A DNA stretch of 64,000 nucleotides from NCBI RefSeq assembly GCF_014529535.1, contig NW_023503372.1, forward strand, positions 4,630,988-4,694,987, read 5' to 3'. The notes below the pieces were generated by a model, which saw only the letters and a program-made list of their open reading frames with translations, was not told the origin of the DNA and ran no database searches. Origin of the DNA: Bradysia coprophila. Its lineage: Eukaryota; Arthropoda; Insecta; Diptera; Sciaridae. Position numbers and translations under genes: made by a program. This document shows, piece after piece, positions 1-11,285 of the stretch (positions are counted from its first letter, which is position 1; each line of letters begins with the position of its first letter).

Positions 1-1301
1 TCCTATGTAAATATTTTAAAGATCGAACGAAAAGCACAAATACAAAACGTGAATTATCGGTTTGAAGAAAAAAAGAAGAGAAGAGAAGCAGCAGAAGTTA
101 TTTCGTATTAGGTCGTCCAACCAACGATGATATGCCCATAAAAGGAACCGCATACCAATAGCTTATAAACTTAATGGTATAACCGAGCACATTCGTAACA
201 AAAAAAAAGCCAACCAACCAAGCAAAATGAAATTGTTATCGTGAAATATATTTCATTCCATGTTTCCACTTTTCAAATGTTTTCGAATTTTTTGCGACAA
301 ATGAAGACATCAAGCCGAAGACTAATGAAATGACAAAATCAATTGACAAAAAATAAATGTTTTTAATAGTTTAAGAGTTGACTGAAATCGAGCGGGATAT
401 TTTGTGTTAAATTTATGCGTTTTGTACACACAATCGTTCGTGCTTTGTGTTATCAATTCGGTGTTTGAGTTATAATGTTGATTGCGAGAGTATAGCTATG
501 GATATATGTCAGCAATATCGGTAGCGTTGGTGTTTTTTTGCTCGATTTACACATCGCGTCAACAGAATTGGAAAATTGTTAATTTAATTGGTAAATATTA
601 TGGAATGTGTTCGGACTCCATATTTAACTCAACACTTGAGGTGAAAATTATTTCGCGCTGTGAAATATTTTGAATTGCAAATCATGGAGAAACAGTCCAA
701 TCGTACGAATCCACACCAAACAATACTTGATTTTCACAACACTGTCCATATTTGTCAAACATATAACCAAACATTGCATATTTTTGCATATCCTCAGCCA
801 CTATTAAAACGCAAGTACCCAGTCCGGAGTTGTTGAAACGAAATCTGTTATGTGCATAATTCCACATTTTATTTTATTTTTTCGTAATTTTTTGTTTTTA
901 TTGCAATTTTGCACAGCTGCACTGTTTGTTCTATTCAATGCAAATTCGTAAATATATATTTTCGGAAAGGTTGCTTGTACACTCTACACCGTAATATGTG
1001 TATCCATCCGCGTAATATATTTCTTGTTTGCATTTTGATCCAACATTGAAATTAACGCGCGCAAGTAAGTAAAAGAGATTTGCGATGTCGCTAACTTTAA
1101 GTTCCTCGATATGTTTCCTTTCATATGCAAATCAGTGCGAAACATAAAACACAAATTTGCATTGCTTTTCGATAGTTACGTTGGCAATAAAACAAACATT
1201 TTTCGGTGGGAAGCAAAAAGCAATTTAATTCATATACTCATGTTAGGACAAATATTCAGGTGATATTGTGTGTACATTACTATACTTCTATATCGTGCAG
1301 T
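1..1301. other. AT-rich stretch, no gene recognised
   Basis: I see no recognisable gene. A short plus-strand frame at 482-673 has a hydrophobic start (SVALVFFCSIYTS) and a minus-strand frame at 682-867 has mixed composition. Neither shows a family motif or a convincing pair of splice sites, so both stay unassigned. A chemoreceptor exon is conceivable for the first but not supported. Confidence 0.5.
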
Positions 1302-1627
1302 CAGGGCCTACTTTTTAGAAACTTTTAGAGAAAATCGAGAAAATCAAGAAACTTTGAGAAATTCAAGAAACTTCGAGAAATTCAAGAAATTTCGAGAAAT
1401 ATTTCTTGAATTTCTCAAAGTTTCTTGAATTTCTCGAATTCGAGAAATTTCAAGAAATTCCAGAAAATTCAAGAAATTCGGGAAACTTCGAGAAATTCAA
1501 GAAATTTCAAGAAACTAATTTCTCGAGTTTCTTGAAGTTTCTCGAATTTCTCGAATTCGAGAAATTTTAAGAAATTCGAGAAATTTCAAGAAATTCAAGA
1601 AATTAGTTTCCAAAAAAGTAGGCCCTG
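1302..1627. mobile_element. Foldback element with (GAAATTCAAGAAA)-type tandem-repeat arms
   Basis: The ends are inverted: CAGGGCCTACTTTTT at the left and AAAAAAGTAGGCCCTG at the right. Everything between is built from about 10-12 bp words of the type GAAATTCAAGAAACTTC that alternate between the two strands, so the whole 326 bp can fold on itself. Flanking bases GTGCAG(T) at 1295-1301 and GTGCAG(A) at 1628-1634 resemble a slightly eroded target duplication. No coding capacity. CAGGG-type ends are known in hAT elements; the assignment to hAT is an inference. Confidence 0.75.
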
Positions 1628-1988
1628 GTGCAGATTCATAGTGCAATTTTATTAAGTAAAGTAAAGGAAATGCACCAGTGCACTGTTTATCATCTAAATA
1701 TTTATGAAATCTCTTACTTCTTTTGATCTAAGAATCTAAATACACAGCCAAACAAAATCTATGACTTCAAAAGTTTTAACTTTCATTTTCTTATACATAC
1801 AACATTAGCCAGAGTCAACCGTTAATTTTTTCGTCGGTATCGATAACAGATGAGATGTAACTATAGTGTACTATAGTGTTACAAGTCTTTAGATTTAACT
1901 ATATCCCTAATACAATTCAATGGAAATATTACATCGTTCCATCCGTGTCTTATGTATGCATTGGATTGGATTCAAAATAGAGAGAAAT
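1628..1988. other. Intergenic, nothing recognised
   Basis: AT-rich sequence with no long open frame and no repeat structure that I can see. Confidence 0.5.
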
Positions 1989-2109
1989 ACAATCGCTAAA
2001 CCGAACTAGTGTGCATACGTTATTTTGCACCAGCTGGTCACATACAATTCCAAATGGGACCAGCTGGTGCAAAATAACGTATGCACACCAGTTCGGTTTA
2101 GCGATTGTA
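1989..2109. repeat. Long hairpin, about 51-bp arms
   Basis: An almost perfect inverted repeat: 1989-2039 pairs with 2058-2109, leaving a loop of about 18 nt. The arms begin ACAATCGCTAAACCGAACTA and end ACCAGCTGGTC. It is short enough to be a small palindromic MITE, but no clear target duplication was found. Confidence 0.85.
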
Positions 2110-2775
2110 GTTATTTACCTCCTATCGAGGGGTAAATCACTTTTTTTTAAGATGATTATATGGGATTATATGGGACTATATGTGATTATATGGGATTATT
2201 TGGAAGTGATTACCCCCTCGCCTCCTATGGGCTGCGAAAATTCTTTTTTCGCAGGGGGCCCGAAAAAGAAAAATTCACTTTCACCGCACTTAAGAGGTAA
2301 AATAAACTACATAATTGTGCGGAAATCGTTGTTTTGACTTGTGTGGTTGTATACTTCGCCTTCGGCTCAGCATACAACTACACACTCTTAAAAACAATGG
2401 TTTTCTGCACAAGTATGTAATCTTCTATTATATGCTGCCTCCTAGGGACGAAAGTTGAAAATTGTAAGTCCAAGGGCCGAAAGTGACAGAAAAATGTAAG
2501 CCAAAAGGGCAAAAGAGAAGCTTTCGCCGTGTGGGCTTACATATCTGCCACTTTCGGACCGTGGGTTTACATTTTTTTTCTTTCGTTCCGCAGTAGGAAG
2601 CATATAATAGTTATTTACGTATCGATTGAGTAGGCCGAAAGAGTTACGTATTAAGTTTTGTATGCTTGCTAAGAGGACCGAAAGTAAAGAAATGTCAATT
2701 CAAGGGGAGAAAGCGAAAGCTTTCGCCCTGCGAATTGACAGCTTTACTTTCGGTCCTCTTAGAAAGCATACAAAT
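2110..2775. repeat. Cluster of CGAAAG-rich foldback units
   Basis: Three inverted repeats follow one another. At about 2335-2400 a hairpin contains CTTCGCCTTCGGCT in its loop. At 2424-2610 arms start CTATTATATGCT and end AGCATATAATAG, with CGAAAG/CTTTCG words inside. At 2658-2773 arms run TTGTATGCTT to AAGCATACAA, again with CCGAAAGTAAAG/CTTTACTTTCGG inside. The same words and the AATAGTTATT edge recur near 59330-60060, so these look like one dispersed family. No coding sequence. Confidence 0.7.
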
Positions 2776-3833
2776 TAATTTGGTCTCCGAAAATTTGATG
2801 TAGCGAAAGTATTGTTAAGTGACTACCTGCACAATGTGTCAATAACCTGTTCCACGCTATTCGTATATTGTAATAACTTTTTAAATGACAGACCCTACTC
2901 CGCAAGGGAGCATCGGTAGATCGTTATTTCTACTAATTTCGCTAATTTTTTGATAGATGATGCTTTGATACCGAACGAAATTAGTAGGAGACGAATACCG
3001 GCGGCTCCCAACATTGTCTTGACCGGTAAGCCGTGTGACAGCTGTAACACATCTACAACAGATTTTTTGATCAAATTCAATCAGCTGTGTTTGGTATACA
3101 CCTCTGACAATCGTTTTTTTTCTGTTACGGTTGACTTTTGATACCCCGCCCTGGCAATTCAATTCAATCGTGTAGTGGAAAGCAAAAGATTTAACCATTA
3201 CGCTATTGAGTTGCAAAATCTTTTATAAGGGCACAGCACTGCTCCTAGCATGAACACTGAATTGACAAGTGTCGGAGGCTTTAGTGATAAGAGATACCGC
3301 TTACGATTGTTTGTATTGTATGTTTAAACTCACACATCGAAGTCATAAATCTATCTTTACAAAAGAAACGCAGTGCCTACTATTTCATCAGCCTATTTTT
3401 ATGATCATGCTAATAGCAGGGCTGTGATAAGGCATAAAAACACACGGAAGTGAGACTTTCTATTTTGATCCCAAGTTATCCAAGGGATTTTTTACACGCA
3501 GGCGAGAAAATCGTCATTTTTTCACCGATGTTGAAACTTCGGAAAGTCTTTGTTGTGAAAAGCCTGTTTGATCTGCGAAATATTTGGTTAATAAAGAAAC
3601 TTAACTGAAAGACGGAGCTACATCGACTTTTCTTATTAGAAAGTAACAGAAAACCGTTTCTGTTTTGAAAATATTAATTTTTTTGTCACCATTTCGGTCA
3701 TGTCATGTCGTCGTTTGAGTTGTGCACTGTCATTTTGATGTGTAAAAATGTAATAAACTTTGAAACTTGTATTTTTTGTGATGTCTCTATTGCTTTTAAA
3801 AATTGGCTCGTCACGGCAACTCTATCACTAAAA
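2776..3833. other. Intergenic, nothing recognised
   Basis: No protein family recognisable on either strand; short open frames around 2880-3216 overlap on both strands and have random-looking composition. Confidence 0.5.
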
Positions 3834-3841
3834 CTTTCTGT

Positions 3842-5271
3842 CAGGGCCGTAGCTAGACAAGATTTTCAGGGCGGGCTCAAGCCCTTAAAACGATTGTCGT
3901 AATTTATTATACTATTTTTGTTTGTGTTTACTAAAACTAGATTGTGTAAAGTACTAGTGAGTTGTAACTACGCGAGCGGAGCGAGCGAAACTTTATCAGT
4001 AATAATGATAGAGACAACTTCAATTTTTATTTGATTTATTTTGAACATAACATAGGTAGTCAGGATGGCCATTTGATGCCGACTTCACTATTGCAACAAC
4101 GCCCTTTCATTTTTGAAAACTTAAAGAAATGGCCATTCCCTCAAGAAAGACTCAAAGAATTGACTACAAAAAAAATTAGATTTCGAAAACGTACTGCCAT
4201 TTTAAAATCCATGCTTGTATGTTAAATATAGTTCAAAATTATAAATAAGAAGAGTGATGTCGTTTAGTATAACTTCTGAAGTCACTACTTCATAAAAAAA
4301 ATTTACTTCCAGCCAAAAATTGTACTCTTCTTTGAACTTTGTTAAGGATTGAAGAAACTAAGGAAACACAAAATTCTCTCAATAGCTTCGATTTGTTCCA
4401 AACAAGAAACTACAGGCTGATCTAAAATTTTTACTTTTTGTCAGTGATCTTGAAGTCAGAAAGCTGAGGAAATATTTTAAATAAAAAACATGGAATTTTT
4501 GAGAAAAAACTTCTTAAAATTTTCTAGCGGTGCCACAGCCGTCTCAACTCGTCTATGAAAACCGCTGCCATGAACCGATATCTTTAGAAGCTTACTGTCA
4601 GGTTTTAGTAGTTCAAGAACGAATGCTTTTTTTGTGAGAAAGCAAATCGTACAGAAAAGCTGTTCAATGTCATTAACAATGTCATGTAGCTACACTAGAA
4701 GTTACTTGTTGACGACCACTTAAAATTCAAAATACGAAAAATGTAGCTACTGAGCCAAGTGAACGCTTAACATATTTTATAACCTTCAGCTTTCAGCGTA
4801 GATCCGACCTAAAGCATTCATTTTTTACCTGAATTTACCCGATTCCGAGCCCTCAAACCTTGATCAGGATTTAGATGAACATAAGTACTTGATGACTCAA
4901 AAAGGAAAAATTTCAAAAATTTCGTGTTTAAGCAACTAAACAAGTTTTTGTCTCAACACGTCCATCAAAGGTAATTCGGGATTAGGATAGCCAAAGGTTG
5001 AAGGAAAAAACGCTTTGAACATCTTGAATGTTTTTCATACAACGTCCTGCATTAAAACTCAAAATTGTTTTAAGTCTCTTTCATGTAAATAGCCGCGCAG
5101 CGAGACTTTTTTTATGAACTTAGAAGATATACAAAGCAAATGAACAAACAGAATTAGGTTGATAAATACATAAGGGATATGATAGACATCAACTTCAATC
5201 GATATGTCTTTAAGTTAACAGAATTTCCAGAATTTTCAGCCCGCCTAAGCCCATTAGTAGCTACGGCCCTG
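3842..5271. mobile_element. hAT-like non-autonomous DNA transposon (1.43 kb) with 8-bp TSD
   Basis: The ends form a terminal inverted repeat beginning CAGGGCCGTAGCTA, with a second matching block (GGCGGGCT on the left, AGCCCGCC on the right) just inside. The insertion is bracketed by an exact 8-bp direct repeat, CTTTCTGT, at 3834-3841 and 5272-5279. An 8-bp duplication with CAGGG-type ends is characteristic of hAT elements. The interior is AT-rich and has no transposase, so it would need to be moved in trans. The exact target duplication suggests a fairly young insertion. Confidence 0.9.
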
Positions 5272-5279
5272 CTTTCTGT

Positions 5280-6547
5280 GTCATACTTGTCAAAATAAGG
5301 TGGTATTTTGACTGCGTCAAAACGGAGTTTGTTTGCTAGAGAGACTATTGGTGGAAGTAAAAAAAAACAGAAAATCACATGAACATCGATAAGTATTTTG
5401 AGGTGACTGTAGATGTTTTTCATTTCGACGACTTCACATATTTGACGGTCGACATCAATGTACGATGCGATGAAGCACATAAATTATTGAAAACAACTCA
5501 AAATCTGGAATAAGATTGTGTGAAACGATCCAGCTAATTCTAAATCTAAATTTTACTGACTCAACAATAAAAATTTGGAAAGCGGAAAACATGTATAGCA
5601 ATCCGACAATCCAATTCTTCCATTCTAATTTCCATAAATAATGCAGTGGAAAAGTATATTTGAAACGGAAAACAAAGTTACTTTATTAGAACCAACAAAA
5701 ACATTCAATTCTAACCGCAACAAATGCGGTCACACTGATCGACATCTAAGGGACCCATAAACGTTTTCAAACTTTTAACAGAGAACCAAAATAAAAGTTA
5801 TGACATCCGCTTCCCATCCAGTTCGTATTCGTACTACAATGAATATACATCGTAAAACAAATGTTGCACTCAAATTTTCGAGTGTCTCACATTGAAAATT
5901 ATTATATTCATTCATTCCATTCGATTCATTTTCGGTTCATTGCGTGCGCATGTTCAGTCAATGTTGTGGGCATGTATAATTTTTAATAAAAAAAAAGAAT
6001 TTCGATTTTTACATATATGTAAGTTATATAACAACGCCCATCCGATATATTGGAAGTGTAGTATACATAACTACATTTTGGAGTGAGTTCTTTATTGTCA
6101 AACGAAGAAATAGATTATTAGCATAATTTTCATAAAGGTATACGAGTATATACAGCACTATTATGTACTTCGTACACCTATAGCACAAGAACTGTTCGGA
6201 TATGCTTTGTTCTATCTATATATGAATCGCTGAATATTCGCCCGTTACAGTATATATTCGTTGATACAGAGAGCGAAGAATCTTTCTCAAAATGAAACGT
6301 TAAATACTGAAAGGCAATGGTTAAACTTGTGTCAAGGAGAGTTTTAATTAACATTGTTCGATACACTTGATAAGTCTGAAGAAACTATTGGACCAATTAT
6401 TGACAACCGTTCATACACGACCAGTATAATTACGGAATCAGTTTCTTCTTTTTGTCAAAAATTACGTTGTGGTGATTCCACACACAATATACATTCATCA
6501 AAGCGTATTGTGTTGCAACCTTTCAAAATCTATTACTTCAGAAATCG
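5280..6547. other. Intergenic, nothing recognised
   Basis: Only short overlapping open frames with no recognisable domain; no repeat structure noted. Confidence 0.5.
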
Positions 6548-6790
6548 TAAACCGTATCGGAATGAAATTAAATTTGAAAAGAAAAATATGGTTCATGGGT
6601 GGGGACCCACAATCTTCAACTTACCGGGCTGATGCTCTAACCATTGAGCTACCGTGGACATTTTCTTTTCAAACCTAATTTTGAACCGTTCTTGCAAAGT
6701 TGAACGGCAAGTTGGAGATTGTGGGTTCGGTCCCCACCCGTGAACCAAATTTTTCTTTTCAAATTTAATTTCATTCCGATATGGTTTATG
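6548..6790. repeat. Foldback pair of tRNA-derived sequences
   Basis: Inverted arms carry a shared tail (ATCGGAATGAAATTAAATTT on the left, its complement at the right end) followed by GGTTCA(T/C)GGGTGGGGAC. Read outward, each arm ends like the 3' half of a tRNA: a T-arm GTGGGTTCGGTCCCCAC at about 6724-6740, then an acceptor-like strand and ACCA. The left arm, read on the minus strand, also has a D-arm-like TAGCTCAATGGTTAGAGCA. Neither arm makes a complete cloverleaf, so this is a tRNA-derived SINE or tRNA-pseudogene pair in head-to-head orientation. Confidence 0.65.
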
Positions 6791-7219
6791 ATTTCTGATA
6801 AGTATTATATCAGTTCTAGTTACTTTTACTAACCATTAGTCAAAATCAATTACTTCATTGAATTCAACATAAATTTTGTTATAAGAAGCCTCATTAGCTG
6901 GAGTTCATTGTTTATTTCTGCCACTTTTGTCGATAACAGATGATACACAAAGATAGCATTAAATATAACTGAGAAGACGTTTTGACGCTCTATGAGCTCG
7001 TTGAGAAATTGGTAACAAATAATTACTTATACAGCTGTCGTTGTGGTCGTTCTAAAACAAACGAATTTTTGATTATAAGTTGTTCTCTTCATCCCAAAAA
7101 TTATGGTCCAGGATAATAAATAGAACATTCGATATTTTTAACGTTGCGAATCGGCAACGGTCTATTAGAATATCATACGAGTAAGTGTTACATAGAAAGC
7201 GAATGGAGGAAAAATCATC

Positions 7220-7280
7220 TTGCCCAGCCGCGGATTTGAACACGGGACCTCTCGATTATGAGTCGAGAACTCTAGCGCCT
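7220..7280 (-). pseudogene. tRNA-Met-like pseudogene (5' part missing)
   Basis: On the minus strand the sequence has an anticodon stem-loop CTCGA-CTCATAA-TCGAG, which would give anticodon CAT, then a T-arm (TTCAAATCC loop) and a 3' acceptor strand CTGGGCA. The expected 5' acceptor strand TGCCCAG and a normal D-arm are missing; only GGCGCTAGAG remains. It is therefore a truncated tRNA copy or the head of a tRNA-derived SINE rather than a working gene. Confidence 0.55.
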
Positions 7281-8230
7281 TTGTACATGTCAATTTTGCT
7301 TAACCTGAGTCGAAAAGCTCAGTGACGCAAATTGCAAGATTCGAATTCCCGCTTACAGAAACCAAAACAGGACTCCTTTTCTCATTGATTGAACTTCAAA
7401 GAAACATCCTTCGGAACGACAAACAGATATATGGCTCTTCCCTTACCCGCAGATCCATTTACAATGCTCTGCACAACAACAAATTTCACAAAAATGATAA
7501 TAATACCGTCCAGATATTTTCATCAAGGACAAAATTATCGTCCCAAAATCAATATTATTGTTTTTGAACGATAATATCGTCAATACAATTTAAAATTTTA
7601 GACTATATTATCGTACTGGGTGAAAAATATTCGAACGATAATATCGTTCCGAACGATATTGACCGTGCAGAAATGTCGTCTATCCTTTCATATTCTTAAA
7701 GAATGTTTCATCGAGAATACACGTATTCTGGGAGGTAGTCGCGGGCTGGACACTCTATGAATAGCAGCATTTAAAAAATGAAGAATAGCGTGAATAGTGT
7801 CAGGTCCGTGGAGGTAGTACACAGTGTGAGACGAACTAGCACCTTTATGACAGTTGGAAGAAGTGGATGTAGTTGTACGTTTGGGTTCTTTTATAATCGA
7901 AGAAGCACTCATCAGTCAGTTGGCAAAGTATTTTCTTACTGAATGTTTCCCGTTTCAAGGTATTTCATGCTAAGTTTATTCCATTTATTTCAAGCAAAAA
8001 TAGATGTTACAGTTTCCTACCTCTAATTACATAAAGCACGATAAAAAAAAATTAACTAAAAATACTATACAGAAAAGGAAAAGTTAGTCTGCGTATCTTC
8101 AATACGCAATTTTAACGATTCAAAGAAGCTACGAAAAAGTTTAGAGACAGCTTGACAGACAACAGATTTCAAATTGAGGAAAATTGTGAGGTTGTGGAGC
8201 ACAACCTATTTCTTGATGTTTAGGAATATT
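7281..8230. other. Intergenic with AACGATAATATCGTT palindromes
   Basis: Between about 7540 and 7665 the palindromic word AACGATAATATCGTT and shorter versions (ATTATCGT, ACGATATT) recur at least four times. Nothing else is recognised; there is no gene on either strand. Confidence 0.45.
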
Positions 8231-8356
8231 TTCCACTCAACAAAAAGTACTCCGTTATAGAACCGTGAAGAGAGAGAGAGATGGCTGTCAAGTAAACAAA
8301 ATAAAAATTGAAAAAAATGAAATTTTGACTCTCATAGTACTTTTTTGGTAAGTGGA
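8231..8356. mobile_element. Short MITE, copy 1 (CAAAAAGTACTC family)
   Basis: Ends are inverted: TTCCACTCAACAAAAAGTAC at the left and AGTACTTTTTTGGTAAGTGGAA at the right. A closely related copy sits at 25049-25169, with the same interior GCTGTCAA(G/A)TAAACAAA followed by an A-rich stretch. About 126 bp, no coding capacity. Confidence 0.8.
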
Positions 8357-8656
8357 AATCAAGACTTAAAGAACAAGGACATGTCTTGAGCTAAGTAGAA
8401 TTCACATTTAGTTGCTCTTAATCAAATCACTGGCTATATTTTTTTGTGATAACAGATCGGACATTCGAAAATTATCATTAATGCACTGACTAGCATCAAC
8501 GCATCATGCACTAGCGTATCTAGATTTCATACATTGAGATTATACTTGTCATATCATTGTCAAGTACGTATTGAGGAGTCTGCGTTGCTAAAATTCTAGA
8601 ACCAGCCACTGTATGAAATTTAATTTTTCAGTATTTTTAAGGTTTCCCAGTCTTTA

Positions 8657-9104
8657 AATAGTCATTTACGTATCTGTTGTGAACCGTAGATTTTAGGAAA
8701 TTTCGCAAGCGAAGTGAGGTTTTAGAATGAAAGGTTAGGTTTAAGAATGTAGTTTTAGGTGACAACGAACTGTTGAGACATAAGAATCCATGTCCAAAAT
8801 TAACCGCGTCAATACCTTGTAAGAAAATACTGGAGGGATTCCTTTGCCTGCCGAAATCGAACGTATTTTCTATTGGAAATTTTTATATAAGCCGAAACCA
8901 AAACTACTTTCTATTCATCTAAGTTTGTTTGTGTGGCTAGTGTGGGAGGTGACGAAAACCAGAAAAAATGTTCTTTTTCATGCTTTGGACTTAAATTTCA
9001 GATTTATTTTAGTAGTTTGGGCCCGAGGCATGTGGGCATGAAAAGTTGTAAACATATTATATATCTGTTGTGGACCGTCTACAACGTATACGTAAATAAT
9101 TATT
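8657..9104. mobile_element. Foldback element with AATAGTYATTTACGTAT ends
   Basis: Left end AATAGTCATTTACGTATCTG and right end (reverse strand) AATAATTATTTACGTATACG match as terminal inverted repeats, each followed by a TGTTGT-like block. A GCAAGCGAAGTGAGG word inside the left arm resembles words in the foldbacks at 2110-2775 and 59535-59975. Short open frames within (8844-9130) look incidental. Confidence 0.55.
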
Positions 9105-9222
9105 CTTGTGGACGTTGTGGTAGACTATAGTACAAAAGAATCCCACCACCAGTCGAACTTTTCCAATCTATAAATCCCACCAAATTTCAAAGTTTATACG
9201 AATCAGGAATGGAATAAAACGA

Positions 9223-9369
9223 ATGAAACATTGGTGTGTCCGCAAGGTGCGCGCAATTATTGCGCAATTTAAGCAACAAATGAGTGCGTCCAATATTTCG
9301 TACATGACGGTTTTGAAATTGCTCAACGACGAAAAGGTTGATCTGCCTGTATTTTACGGAAATATTTAA
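9223..9369 (+). CDS. Short open frame, possible exon or small protein
   Basis: A 48-codon frame starts MKHWCVRKVRAIIAQF and ends DLPVFYGNI before TAA. Its composition (basic and amphipathic, with balanced residues) is more protein-like than most short frames here. An AG that could act as an acceptor lies upstream (near 9190). I cannot name a family. It may be the last exon of a gene whose other exons are not visible, or noise. It ends 164 bp before the Poc1 start. Confidence 0.2.
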   Translation: MKHWCVRKVRAIIAQFKQQMSASNISYMTVLKLLNDEKVDLPVFYGNI

Positions 9370-9533
9370 ATATTTTATTGATTATCGTGTCCAAAACGAA
9401 TAAAAATTGTCAGAAAACTTGTGTGTGCCACAAACAAGTTGAATTTGTTTTCCAGTTTGTTTTGTTCCCACAACAACTGTTGCTAATATTTCTTCATGTA
9501 CATTCTCTACACCTTGTTAACGAAACAGACAAA

Positions 9534-10795
9534 ATGATCGAGCCTCAGCTAATTAATCATTGTAAAGGACACCGTGACGTGAGTACATTCCAAGTAATTT
9601 ATTTGAAAAATCGTTTAACTATCCATCATTCACAGACCATCACGAACGTTGCTTTCCATCCAACCACAAACAAAATCGCTTCTTCGTCACTGGACAGTTC
9701 TGTGCACCTGTGGAACTTGGATGGTTCGGTTCGATGTTATAAATTCAGCGGCCATGGTGACGCTGTGAATTGTGTCAATTGGTCACCCAGTGGCGACTTG
9801 ATGGCTACGGCCAGTTCTGATCGAACAGTACGAATATGGAGACCTACAGTGCTTGGATCGTCTTCACAATTCTACACTCATACATCAGCTGTTCGGTATG
9901 TGGATTTCAGTCCGAGTGGCAGTAAGGTAATTTTGTCAATTCAAACTGATGAGCCAACGGCGACAATTTCTGATGTAAAATTTAACGTTCGCTTCTGTAA
10001 CAGCTGGTAACAGCCTCCAATGACAAACAAATAAAGCTGTGGTCTGTTGCCAATAAGAAGTTCATATCTAGTTTCACCGGCCACACCAACTGGGTGCGCT
10101 GTGCTCGATTCTCGCCGAACGGCAAAGTGATCGCTTCCTGTTCGGACGACCGAACGTTCAAGCTGTTTGATGTTAAAAGTGGAGATGTTATTGAGTCGTT
10201 TAGCGATTCGAAAGGTCATGCCTATCAACATTGTGCATGGCATCCCGATGGGACATTGATTGCAGTCGGAACGACCAATAACCGTGTGAGAATCTACGAC
10301 ATCCGAAACCGAAATCTAATTCAAATGTACGACGTACATGCTGCGGCTGTCAACCAAATCGATTTCCATCCGTCCGGGAATTTTATGCTGAGCGTCAGCG
10401 ATGACGGTACGACGAAAATTCTGGATTTGTTGGAAGGACGACCGATATTTACGGTAAAGGGTCACGCCAAGCAGGTTTCTGCTGTTCAATTCTCTAAAGA
10501 TGGGAAAATATTCGCTACTGGCGGCAAGGATAATGAGGTAGGAACGACCATTCTGGTTAGTATTGGTCGATGGAAGAATAATTTTTACAAAACTTTCTAT
10601 TTTTCGCAGTTGATGATATGGAAGTGGGATATTGAAGCTAAGGTCGATAATGCGTCGGATAGTCTCACAAATATATCTGGAATTCAACCGTTGGAAGAAG
10701 TAGACGACACACCTCAACTGGACAACAGTATTATTGTAGAGAAAACGGGACGTAATTTTAGAGACTTTGATAGAGTTGACTTCGAGACGGCCTAA
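9534..10795 (+). CDS. Poc1: POC1 centriolar protein (WD40 repeat)
   Basis: Four exons join in frame: 9534-9578, 9636-9926, 10004-10537 and 10610-10795, giving 351 aa. All introns are GT-AG, 57-77 bp and phase 0. The protein is a seven-bladed WD40 propeller from about residue 10 to 295, with repeated GH...WD-type units (for example CKGHRD, FSGHGDAVNCVNWSPSGD, FTGHTNWVRCARFSPNGK, KGHAKQVSAVQFSKDGK). Repeat order and spacing match POC1, a core centriole component needed for centriole and basal-body stability. After the propeller there is a short acidic tail with SLTNISG and ending FRDFDRVDFETA; the coiled-coil tail is shorter than in many POC1 proteins. The start ATG precedes MIEPQLINHCKGHRD, a normal POC1 start. 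Family assignment is confident; splice sites are by eye. Confidence 0.92.
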
Positions 10796-11130
10796 TAATT
10801 TATTTATGAATGTGGTGGATGTGCTCGTACGGTTGTTGGGTCATGTAACTTTCTCTCGGTATTATATTTGCTCTTGTACAAAATTGAGTTTCAATCACAA
10901 TTCACGACTATCCTCCGGTACGAGGGGATGCTGATTCAGAGCAGAAAGTTTGGATCATCATCAGTAGCAATTCGTTTCGAATTTTGCATGAATTTGCGCA
11001 CATCTAAGTGAAGCAGTACTGGTAAACCACTTATATGAGCTGATATGCGGCCTGGTCCCTCGTCGATTTTTTTTAACGAATATGCTAGTCTCTTTACAGT
11101 ACTGTGGCTAATGTCACTGGATGCGATCAG
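10796..11130. other. Poc1 3' flank
   Basis: Presumed 3' UTR and intergenic DNA. No canonical AATAAA was noted directly after the stop; AATTTATTTATG is present at 10796-10808. Confidence 0.4.
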
Positions 11131-11285
11131 CATTAGTATAATAGCCTATTGGCACCTGGTGCCATTAGCCACGGTATAATAAAGAGACTATTGGCACCCG
11201 GTGCCATCAGCCACAGTATAATAAAGAGACTATTGGCACCCGGTGCCATCAGCCACAGTATTATAAAGAGACTATTGGCACCTCT
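11131..11285. repeat. 42-bp tandem repeat with GGCACC(C)GGTGCC core
   Basis: Copies of TTGGCACC begin at 11149, 11191, 11233 and 11275, an exact 42-bp period, giving about 3.5 units. Each unit holds the palindrome GGCACCCGGTGCC followed by ATCAGCCACAGTATAATAAA. The architecture parallels the 43-bp array inside the M6 intron at 36281-36468 (palindromic core preceded by CTATT and followed by AGCCACA). Confidence 0.9.

Noticed and set aside
482-673. Possible chemoreceptor exon
   Set aside because: One hydrophobic stretch is too little; no conserved receptor motif or partner exon found.
7220-7280. Functional tRNA-Met gene
   Set aside because: The 5' acceptor strand and a proper D-arm are missing, so it is listed as a pseudogene.
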